A DNA stretch of 64,000 nucleotides from Elmis aenea (taxonomy: Eukaryota > Arthropoda > Insecta > Coleoptera > Elmidae): assembly GCA_947652605.1 (NCBI GenBank), contig OX393582.1:16516544-16580543 (forward strand). Direction: 5' to 3'. The notes under the pieces were generated by a model that was given only the letters and a program-made list of their open reading frames with translations, did not search any database and was not told the origin of the DNA. Shown here one piece after another: positions 23,101-35,100 of the stretch. The position numbers were made by a program, and so were the translations under genes. How positions within the stretch are numbered: the first letter of the stretch is position 1; each line of letters opens with the position of its first letter.

Positions 23101-26100
23101 CAGATGTTATAGCAAAAAATATGAAAATGTCGAATTTCTTTTTGTCTATCATAACTTTTTTGTCTTAATCGTTAAAACAATTTTATTTGTACTTTTTGAA
23201 GGTACTTTTTAATGGAGAATGTAACTGTTATTTTCGATTTTTTTTAACACCTACCATTTTCGTGATATTACCCCTAATTTCATTTTTTCTTATGGGCCGC
23301 GAAGTTGGCTATGAAAAAGTTAAAGGTGCCTTTTTTCTCTTAAATGAGATATTACTTGCTATTTCGATTTTCATAAATAAGTCGCAAAATGAAAAAAAAT
23401 CGTATCTTACCCATCACATGAAGCTATCTATGAAAATAAAAACAAAAAAACAACTAAATAAATGTCAAATGACAGTTACTATTTGTCTGCGGTATCATTT
23501 ATTAGAATTTCATATTATTGTTGTGTTATTCAATAGTCTTTGAAGTAATTATTATAATGATGGCTACATTTAAAAATAGTGAAAAATTTTACATGTTGAG
23601 ATGCATGCTACATTCTTTACTATAAAAACTGTGTATAAGATGAGCAAACATACTTAGTGCTATATCCCGAGAAAAGGCAACGAACGGTGCGTAATTACAG
23701 AAATTTGGAAAATAAATTTAAAAGAATATGTTTTTATTGAGAAACCAAGAAAAAATTGAAAAGAATTCAATAATTAATTAGAATTATCTATTGCAAAGAA
23801 TGTAGCATTTTAACATTTAAAAATTTTAATGTTGTAAATGTGCCCATAATTATATGATAACAAATTTGCTACAAAGACTATCGAATTACACATATAAAAC
23901 ATAGAACATATACTTAAAATAGAATAGCCACTCTACGTAATATTTTGTTACCATTATGAACGCCATCTGGTGAGATCTGCTCCCGAATTTTATTTAAATG
24001 CGGGAAATTTGAATGTTTAATTAAAAATACACCATTTGAATTTTAATGTACATATTCTTATCAAGTAAAATTAAATAACTATTCATAGATAATGAAAACG
24101 TTTTTCATAATCTATGAATAGTTATTTAATTTTACTTGATAAGAATATGTACATTAAATTAAATTGCAATATATTAATGTTAATTTTTAAAAAAAGGCAA
24201 ATAAAAAATAAATATAATTTTATTATCTATATTTACAACGTTTTATATAAACGGAATAACAAAAAAAAACAATTAATTCCTGTAGTGACTGGAATGCTGG
24301 TCAACAGTCTCATTATCGTTCTCTTTGATGGAAGAAAAAATAATTTGGATAAAAATCGGTATCCAGCACCAGAATGTTTGTACAAAGCTAACGACATTAA
24401 TTTTTCGTCCAACGTATAACGTCGACCTTTGGCACTGGTGGGTTTACGACGTAGCTGGTTTATACAAAAATTTAGGGCCTCAGGTCGCAACCCCGTGTTT
24501 ATAATTTGTATTTGCTTCTGCGCGTCAATTGATCTCTTTTTAAAAGTCTGTTTTCTCTGACGATAAATACAGCTCAAATGTTAATAATTTTTAGCCTTTT
24601 CATACAATTTCTTTGCTTTTGGTGTTAGTTCAAGTATCCGCTTAACATTAACAGATTTCAGTAGGGATTCTAAAAAAAAAATTTTTGAATAATCAATAGT
24701 GTTTATTAAACAACAATTACTCAAAACATATATTTTACAGAAACCAGTTTCATATAATTATGTTCATATTGTAGTGTAAAGTAGGGTATATCGTACCGGT
24801 TTTTTGTAAATTGAAAAATGAGTATATTACCCGGCGATTCTAATAACCGATATCATAAATATGTAATCTGTAAGTGGAAAAAAAACACAAGAATATCTTA
24901 AATGTGTCTAAAACGCGGCGGATTTTAATATCCAGTGAACACAATATCCGGCAAATACTGTAATTGCAGAAATAAGTCAGTGGTACGATTTACCCGGCAG
25001 TACGATTTCACTTACTTTTCCCTAAGTAATACTTACTTTTGGGAGTTGATGCTGTAGAAGTCGAAACTTGCTGGACTAATTCAGGTATATCTGAAAATGT
25101 TTCATAATATTAAATATTAGCAATAAATGGTAGTTGTAATTAGGTATGTTATTTGTAAAGTAAAACAAAATTACCTTCATATGTTGGAATAAAAGCATTC
25201 GGTAATTTAGAAGTAGAGGGTCCACTTTCTTGTAGTATATCGCTGATATCTTGACAAAAACGTTTATTAATATTAGATGACAATTTATAAGCATTTATTT
25301 GTTATTTACCTGTTATACTCGGTAGTGATTGTGATGGCACAGATGTTTTCTTAATGTACATATTTGTTGTTCTATCTTCAATGCCAAAATGCTGATGGCA
25401 CACACGGTGAGATTTATATACTAAATTTGGATCTAATTGAAGAAGTTTTGGGTTAGAACATGCACGGATCCATTGATCAAATCTGTGTTTATCTTTGTCT
25501 GGATTAGGAAACTGATGTCTTGGAGAATCCCTATCACGGCATCCCAAAACAGCACAATACTTCACCATATTACTAAAGTTTTAAAAAAACCTGTAGATTA
25601 ATGTCACTGTCCAAAGTTGTGTTAGACAATTGAGTTAAATAACAATTACAACTTACCTTCAAAGAGCTTGGAAATGTTTATACTTTTATTAACACAAACT
25701 TAAAAACTATTATAAAGTCAAAAATATTAACACACGAAAATACAAACAATGCACGACCGTTAGTATATGTTCTATGCACAACCGTTACTTTCGCTAACAA
25801 GAACGGGAATGACGTTAGTGACGTTATCAGACGTTATCGGCTAGAAATAAAGATACTAGCGCCATCTATTGAGATCTGCTCCGCTGTTTTAAGCAATAAC
25901 AGTCGAGCCCATATGAGTGCTCAGGCCATGATATAAAACTCTAATAAATGACACCACACAATAGTAACCATCATTTGACATTTAATTAGTTGTTTTTTTG
26001 TTTTTATTTTCATAGGTAGCTTGATAAGTGATGGGTAAAATAAGATTTTTCTTCATTTTGTGACCTATTTTTAAAATAGATATAGCAAGTAATATCTCAT

Positions 26101-29100
26101 TAAAAAGAAAAACACACATTTAACTATTCCATAGCCAACTTCGCTGCCCATAAGAAAAAATGAAACTAGAGGTAATAATGTCGAAAATGATAGGTGTTGA
26201 AAAAATCTAAAATAACAGTTACATTCTCCATTAAAAAGTACAAATAAAATTGTTCTAGCGATTAAGACAAAAAAGTTATGAAAGAAAAAATAAATTTGAC
26301 ATTTTCATATTTTTTGCTATAACATCTGAAGTACGAGGAATTTTGTACTTTTAAAAATTGATTGTGGCTCCTCTCATACTAAAAAATAATTCATCTAATT
26401 TAAACAAACCTGTATCTGTAAGCGAGATCCCCATGCTGGAAATGTAATCTGGGACCCTGTATACCAGGGGTGGCCAAGACGTCGACCGCGGTCGACTGGT
26501 CGACCGCAATGCCTCTGGAAGTCGCCCGTAAAGTTGACTTAAAAATTGACAAATTATAGTGATAAATTCAGAGCGTATTTGAATAAAAAAAATAATTCAA
26601 AATTATTTTCTGCAAATAATAGATACACAAAATACACATTTAAAATCAATGGCTTCAAATGAAAGCGTCTGGAAATTAATAAGCAGGGATAAATGTCCAA
26701 ATATTTGGAGAGTTGTTGCATACTTCAATGCCTTTTTTGGTTCGACATATTTGCAAGATTAGCATTTTCCTTCATAAATGGGATAAAAACTAAACATAGG
26801 TCACAATTATCTGATCTACATCTGGAATTGTGTTTAAGAATTAGTTTAAGTTCATACGAGCCAAATTTTGACAAACTGGTCAAAACTATGTATGCATTGC
26901 CAAGTGTCATCAAAATAAAACAATCTACTGTTTTTGTTTTTTTTTGTGAAATTTGCTTTTCATTTATTTTAATACAATTGTAGAACAATAATTTTCTTTT
27001 TTTCCTGTATTTTTTGAACTTTTTAAAATTCAGAACCAGTGCTAGAAAAAAGTTATTTATAGATAATTTTATAGTAGTCATAGTAAAATATCTTCACCAG
27101 TTGGTGTCTCTTAGAAAAAAACGTCATCATTTCGTAAGTAGTATCTAAAATTTCATAAAAAAAGACACAGTTCGTGAGTATCTTCTAAAAAAAGTCATCG
27201 ATTTGCAAATACTTGAAAAGGCCTTAAAAAACACCAATTCGTAAGTACCTTAGAAAAAACGTAGTCGCCCGCGGGTACACTTTCTCTCAAAAGTCGCCCC
27301 TAACGTCTAAAAGTTTGGCCACACCTGCTGTATACCCTGTACAGTACAAAAGTGCTGTGGGACTGGGGGACATGCAGCCTGCGTATTTATTTTATAGGAC
27401 ACAGCAATTGTTATGAAAAGTAAGCTTTCGAGTGTAGCTGCAGTACAAGACAAAATAATGTTTTTTAGTTAAAATGTTAATATGTTTAAAAAACATGCAA
27501 AATTTCATTTAAATCTGGAGGGGCTGCAAGACTGCAGTCCCTGTAGACCCCTGGTCCTTTGGTTCTTAGTGTTTTTGATAGAGTATTCATCAAATAAGCT
27601 TACAAAATCAATTGATGACAATATTAAGTTTTTTTTTTCAGTGTCATGAGATAAATATTTTTTTTTTAAATGCACATTGTGTATAATAGCACCATTATTT
27701 GTTTTATGGATAAAATACAATAAAATGATATTTTTATGTTAGAGCAGTTGCTTTATATTCTTACTTACTGATAAAATTCAGGTATTGTCTGAACGAATCC
27801 TGTTAAATGGGCATGTTATTGTGCAAACTTATTTTTTGAAAGTCTTTTATGGATTAGGATTTTTTACTTTCAGTGATTGACTGTCCAACTGAGGAATATC
27901 TTAATTCTTTAGTTAATAACGAAGCTTTTAAAAAACATCAGGCAATTGCGAAGGATGATGCTAATAAGGCAGCTTTAGTTGTGCATTTTACCCCACAACA
28001 TGTTGTTAACAATGCAATGTAAGTGTTATTGTATTCTTTGTGAAAACAATATTTAATGTGAAACTTTGTAACAAGATATCTCAATTTTCGTGGGATATTT
28101 TAGCTACGTTTATAATTTATTATCAGTACTACGAAGTTTGTTAAATATAAAGAAAGTTGCACTGTTTTAGAACTTATTCATATGCTGATTTTTTTGGTGT
28201 CATGTATATTTTAAAGCAAAAAAAAGGTGATTTTATAAAATTAAGCATTACTTAATTATTGGTAAAGTTACTTGGGTTGTTTAAGTTTGTACAGGGTGGC
28301 CTATTTTCGATGCCCATACAGGGTATCTCGGTTATTATCAGAGATAGAAAAAAACTAAGTACGTAGTCTCGATCTCTTTTTTCGAGAGAAATTCATTGTC
28401 GTAAACAGATGTTTGATCTCTTTTTTAATTTTTGAAATATAGCCAAAAACCGATTTTTGGCACTTTTCAAAAATGTTAAATATCTCGCTTAAACGAAAAG
28501 ATAAAGAAAAACTTTAAAGACATTTTTGGCATGGTTTTTTGTCCTTAATAAGATAGCGATGTTCAATTTTTTTTTATCCATACGAATATTGATATATTAC
28601 ACCCAACTTTCTTATTTTAAATAGCAACCATAAGCAAATTATATATTTTTAAAAAGCGCAAAAAATAAGCTTTCGATTCATGTCAAAGTCAACTATGGTT
28701 GTCATTTAAAAAAGAAAGTTAGGTGTAATATATCAATATTCGTATGAGTAAAAAACAGTTGAATATCGCTATCTTATTAAGGACAAAAAAACATGCCAAA
28801 AAGTCTTTAAAGTTTTTCTCTATCTTTTCGTTTAAGCGAGATATTTAACATTTTTGAAAAGTACCAAAAATGGTGTTGGATATATTTCGAGTATTAAAAA
28901 TGATATCAAAAATGTTAAATATCTCACTTAAACAAAAAGATAGAGAAAAACTTTAAACTTAAAATTGGTTTTTGGCTATATTTCAAAAATCAAAAAAGAT
29001 ATCAAAAATCTGTTTACGGCAATGATACTTAGTTTTTTTCTGTATCTAATAATAACCGAGATACATTGTATGGACATCGAAAAAAGGCCACCTTGTACAG

Positions 29101-32100
29101 TATTTAGACACTTTTTAAAAACTTTTGGATGGTGCCAAATTGTTCTTTACCAACGTTTTAGTTTTTGTAATGAGTAAAAACTTTGGTTGTGAAATCGGCA
29201 CTATATTTGATTTTCACGTATTTCAACAGCATTTGTTTTTTTAAAGGATAGTAGTGACAAGAAAAAAAAAAATGAATAGTGCATAGGTGACTCTAATTTG
29301 TTTTTAATTTTAGATATCGACAGTGGGTAGATCAATTTTCCCCCAACACTCAACACATACTTTTAAATGATAGTAATAAATGTATGGGTAGTATATCGGT
29401 ACACAGAATACAGTACAAATTAAATCTGTTACACAATAGTTTGTTTCCATTACTCGGTGATAAAGGCACAAACATTGATGAAAATCAGGTAATTATTGAA
29501 CTTAAAAAAAACTTTAAACAAACCTCTATACAAGTGATATCAATAAGTCTCATTAGTTTAAAATCATCAATTGTTTTTTATAAATAATATCTTGTAGAAA
29601 TGCTCATTGAAACTTTTCTAGCGCTTCTACAAGATTGTCTTCTTCATAAAAAAGTGATTTTAAATTAAACTTATTTATAATCACTCAAATAGTTAAAACT
29701 TAGTACAAATAAAATGTTTATTCACACGAAGTATTTGTTCTTTTTTTAGGCTAATGCCCCTGCTACAAAAAGACTGAAAACTGTTGATACTACTTTAACT
29801 GAAAATAAATCTAATGGCGAAAATTGTGTACAAACTTCTATTGAAAATTTGTCCGTTAATTCGGGGCCCGCATCTCCTCGTGATCCTTTTATTAATGTTG
29901 GTACATTTAGTTCTTACCATTTAAGACCGAAAACAGGACTAGATAGGTAATGTATTACAGGAACTTGTGATAAGTACAAATTAGTGTAGCGATTTGTGGA
30001 TGTAGATAGTTTTTTACTTTTATTTCTCAGAGGAACTTTGTGAGATACAAAATATTCTAAAACAATTTTACATGGACTTATACTATCCCCCCTTTTTTTT
30101 ATACAAGTTTTCCACTATTGTTTAATCTCATTGTCAGTATTGGAAAAGGATATGGACTTCAAGCAGAAATAAAAGAGTAATTTTAGCATATTTAATGAAT
30201 CTTTTCCAGTTAGGATGTTAATTTTATAACAACAATAGTTTTGCACAAATTTTATTTATTATGACTGCTAGTTATGAACGCTAATAAAGTTGTGGGGTGG
30301 GCGATATATCGATATATCAGATATCGATATACAGGGTGTCACACAAAAAACGCCACAAGCTGTAACTCCGTTGTTTGTGGTCCGATTTTGTTAAACAAAA
30401 ATGTAAATGAAATGGCTTCTCAAATACTATAAACTGAATTGGATTTCAATTTTTTACAGGGTCAACTTAAATGTCAAACGATAGTCAAACTTTTTTTTTC
30501 AAATGGCACCATCTATTTTTTTATTACTAATTCTGGTAGACATTTTTTTTCTGAATTTAATGATGTAATAATAAGTGGATTATAGTGCAAAACTAATAAG
30601 GAAAAAAAAAAAGTTTAACAGAAATAAGTTAGGTTTCACAAAATGTTTAAGTGTGCCGTGGAAAACAAAAAAATCTTTATCAACAAATATCATTTAAACG
30701 TCAGTGTGGTATTTAAATGACATTTGTTGATAAAGATTATTTTTTTGTTTTCCATGGCACTCTTGAAAATTTTATGAAACCTATCCTATTTTAGTTAAAC
30801 TTTTATTTTTTATTTCTCATTAGTATTGCACTAAAATTAACTTATGATTACATCATTGAATTCAGAAAAAAAATGTCTACCAGAATTATTAGTAAATAAA
30901 AATAGATGGTGCCTTTGAAAAAAAAGTTGACTATCGTTTGACATTTAAGTTGAACTTGAAAAAAATTGAAATCCAATTCAGTTTATAGTGTTTGAGGAGC
31001 CATTTCATTTATTTTTTTGTTCAACAAAATCGGACCACAAACAACGGAGTTACAACTTGCGGCGTTTTTTGTGTGACACCCTGTATATCAATATAATTTC
31101 GATATCGATATTCGATATCGAAATTTCGATATCGCCCACCCCTAGTTGTGAGAAATAAAATTTTATTTTTTTTTAATTGCACACTTTAAAGACCTCTTGA
31201 TGGGCTATCTATCCTTCGGTCAAAATTTTTGTAACAAGACTTTTGATTTAGAATAATGCAAAAATAATACTACATTGAAATTTTTCACTTATTTATACAA
31301 TATACTGGGTGTTTCATTTTGGTGTTCGCACCCCTAAGATTGCACAAAGTAACACTGGTGTTAAAAATACAAGTTAATCCCTAAAACCAGGCAATATCAG
31401 CACCAAACTATGCTACGATTTTGCCTAGTTCTAGAGTTAACGAGGTTTAATCCCAGGGGTTTAACTTTCATGCAATCGGGCCTTAAGAGTACTAAACCAT
31501 CCAACTTAAAAGAACGAAAATTGGTAGTCTTATGTTATAAATTTAACATCTTTTGGCACTACTGCGACATGTATTTATTCATTTGTTTTTCTGTTGTGCT
31601 GCCATCTTTAATTTTTTCAAATAGCAACATAGGCCATGGGGGGCATCATTTAAAGATAATTTTATTCCGCAGAGCAAAAATGTTATTAGACAACTCCAAC
31701 TGTTTTGTTGACATTTTCCATAAATTAAAATCATGTCCAGTTTTTGTTCATTCCATGCCATGGCAGATACAAAGTTGTCACAACTAATAAATGACAAAAA
31801 AGGTTTGAAAGCAAATAAATAGCCTACATTTTTGCTCTGCGGAATAAAATTATCTTTAAATGATGCCCCCCATGACCTATGGTGCTATTTGAAAAAATTA
31901 AAGATGGCAGCACAACAGAAAAACAAATGAATAAATACATGTCGCAGTAGTGCCAAAAGATGTTAAATTTGTAACATAAGCCTACCAAATTTTCATTCTT
32001 TTAAGTTGGATGGTTTAGTACTTGTAGGGGTTCGAATACAAACTGGGACATCCGGTTTACAGATTCTTTCGTATTCAAAAAATGATAAACCCATTCCATA

Positions 32101-35100
32101 TGTCAATGGTTGGTCGATTTAAGTGATTTATGTTTTGTACTTAATTAAAAAATCATCTCATTTATTTTTCTTTATTAACTGTTAACCGGTTTTACACCTG
32201 CACACTTTGTCTATTAATGAAGCATCATGAAGCAGTGAAACTGTTTGGGTACCTATTTAAATTGAACAAAAAGTTAATAAACATAGTTAGTGATCTAAAA
32301 ATTGAAACTAAAATAAATAAGTGGTGTTGTGAAGTACATATTATTTTCTGAAATAAAAAGTTGAATACTCTCATACATAAGGTACTTTTTTAAAATTCGA
32401 ACGACAAATTAAGTTTTATCTTATATGTTAAAAAATGAGCCTGTTGCCCATTTCGAGTGTTGAACATTATTTAGTAAAGACGTATTTATAACAACTTTTT
32501 AGGTCAACCGAATTGAAACTAATACCTTCCGAATATATAGAAGAAACCATGAATGTTGAAGGATTTCCAGAAGCTCTCCAGCAATTGAAGCATCAGCTTA
32601 CAGAAGAAAGTAGCAAACACAATGTAAGGCCATATCCAAAACTGCTATTTTTAGGCACTGGTTCTTGTATTCCTAATAAAACTAGAAACACCAGCGGAAT
32701 ATTATTAGAAACAAGGTAATTTGTAAACCACTTAATTACAATAGATTTTTGATTTAGCAGACTATGATATAACCAATTCTAAATGGAATTTGGAGTTTTT
32801 AACCATTTAATATACAGGGTTCTCGTTTTTCGAGGGCCACTATGGGGATCTCGTACGACTTCGGTTAAATTAGGGCAAAGTTGTATATTCAGGTGCTTAA
32901 TAATTTGATGCAAACAGAACTTATCTAGCTTTTTTAGTTTTTGAGATATAGGGAAAAAAGTAAAATAGTGGATTTTTGTTTTTTGCCCGTTTTTTTTTTA
33001 TTTGATGTCAAATTTCATTTCTGTGAAAACTTTTTCGTGGCCACTTTTTGCAAGGAATAAAAATCCCCAATTATATTTTCCGTGCGACGTTTCGTTTTTT
33101 TTAAACCATCATCAGGTCAATTTTTTCTTATGGACGCTATATCTGATTTTAGCGCCAATTTGTAGATGATTTTATTCTGAATTCGACAATGTATAACACT
33201 TAGCACTTTTTTTAAACAATTGTTGTTAAAAATGGTAAACACAAATAAATTATTTTGAAAAATTCCTAATCGTCATGGTAAGTAATTGTCTGAGAGTGAA
33301 GTTTTATCAGCAGTTGCCAGAGGAGCATTTTTTTAAAATACTTTTGTCCAAATTGAAAATTGTACACAGGTTGGTGCTGTAGGGATAACTTTGTTATTAT
33401 AAGAGTTACATAGTCGGTTAAATTAGCAAAGTTGGGCAGAATTTCAAGACGAATTTAATGCTATTTTGACATTGGACCTACACCTTCAACTTTTTTAATT
33501 ATTTTTAAAAAACCAAAATGGTAAATAATTCCATAGCCACTTATGTTAAAACCAAAGTGTGAATTGATTCCTGTCGATATTTTTTGTAGAATTAAAAAAA
33601 ATGTCTTAAAAGTCGTGGCACACTCGATTTTTGAGATATAAGCCAAACCTGACTTTTTTTTAATGTCAACCATTGTTGGCTTAGATCCGTATTTAGCAAC
33701 AAAACAGAAGTAAGTTTGACAACTAATAAGAAAAAACAAAAAATGTTTTCCAATTCCATGGCACCCTTATACTATTTCGTAATAATTTAGGTTTTTGCAA
33801 ATTCTAAGAAAACTAATAAAAGTTATGTATATCATTGTGTCAAACTCATGTTTAAAATGTTTAAATCTTAAGTAAATGGTGTTTTGTTCACTAAAAAATA
33901 TGCTAATATTTATTATTTAATTTTAGCAAAAAAGTTAAAGTGTTAATTGATTGTGGCGAAGGAACATACGGACAAATGGTTAGATTTTTTGGTGCGTCGA
34001 AGGCTGATGAAATATTAACAAATATAAAAGCAGTTTTCATTTCTCATCTCCATGCTGATCATCATATCGGTTTAGTTGGTCTGCTGCTTGGTCGACGAAG
34101 ATCTCTCGACAGACTCGGATTAACAGCGGATCCCGTTTTATTAATCGCACCGAAACAAATACTGACTTGGCTTAATTTTTATGACAGATTTTTCGAAAAT
34201 GTCGGCAAAGAATTTGAACTAGTGCCTTGTGGAGACTTGGTGAGTGTTGTTTTGTTTACAGTCTAATTTTAGATGCTAAGATTACGAGACTGGAAGACTT
34301 CCTTTTAGTAAAATGCAAACTTATACTACCTAAACCTAATAAATTTAAATAAATTTAAAATTATGTCTGCTGCGTCGTATGGTCTGGTGTTTTTCATAGT
34401 TCAGAAAATTAATAAGTTTAACTGAATAATGTAACAAACAGCAGAGCAGTTTTTTTAGATTTTAATTTTAACATACTATAATAACAAATATATGCAATGT
34501 TAACAAAAAGCCAGAATAACAAAATTATATATACAGGGTGTTTGAAATTCGAATTTTAACATGGGATCTCGCTTATTATAATAGCTAGAGCCTTTTTTAT
34601 ATCATGCCCTATCTCAATACCTCAAAAGATTTTAATGCTCGCCCCCCCCTAGCATAATAGTCAAACAAATTCCGAAAAACGAGAATGCAAATAGATACTT
34701 TAATTAAAAAAGAATATAGGTAAAACTATTTTTAATCTGACTTTCTTCAAAGAATGTAAATTATCCAGGGTATCCCAGATTACATTTCCAGCACGGGGAT
34801 CTCGCTTATTATCAGGGGTTTGGAGCAGTCCAATTTTTTAGTTGCTCCGCTCCAGCTCCGCTCCGGCATCAAGATGCCTGCTCCAGCTCCGCTCCGCGCT
34901 CCAAATATTAATAAAATAAGTTTTTTTATTTAAAAATTTGTTTTTTAAAACAAAGCTAACATTTTATGAGATATGTGGAAATGGACCAAAAATTACAATA
35001 TTTGACCCTAAGAAACAAGTGAAGTTAAATAAATGAACAAATTATTGATCTTCAAAAGTTAAAAAAAGAAAAAAAAGTTCTTTAAAATTTTTCAAAATTC

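Larger units (their letters stand above)
22958..26459. mobile_element. TA-target foldback, family C, copy 1, hosting a P-element relic
   Basis: The ends CAGGGTGTCCCAGATTACA (22958) and GTAATCTGGGACCCTG (to 26459) are flanked by TA. The arms are about 560 bp (to about 23520 and from about 25925). The loop contains a smaller inverted repeat (about 23530-23890) and the THAP/P-element transposase relic. The outer right flank was later hit by a hAT element at 26465. A second family C copy is at 34766-36939. Confidence 0.88.

Noticed and set aside
23187..23543. 118-residue open frame with a membrane-like segment
   Set aside because: Entirely within the left arm of the family C foldback; the hydrophobic stretch comes from T-rich sequence and it has no homologue in the other copy.
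25302..25568. THAP-domain frame as an independent host gene
   Set aside because: It splices in phase into exons ending in P-element transposase sequence and lies in a transposon loop, so a transposon origin explains it better.
26725..27081. 118-residue minus-strand frame
   Set aside because: Antisense of the hAT dimerisation remnant, which reads sensibly on the + strand.
31410..31797. Open frames on both strands (125 and 72 residues)
   Set aside because: They lie in the two arms and loop of the 31486-32022 foldback; part of one mirrors the other, and there is no recognisable domain.
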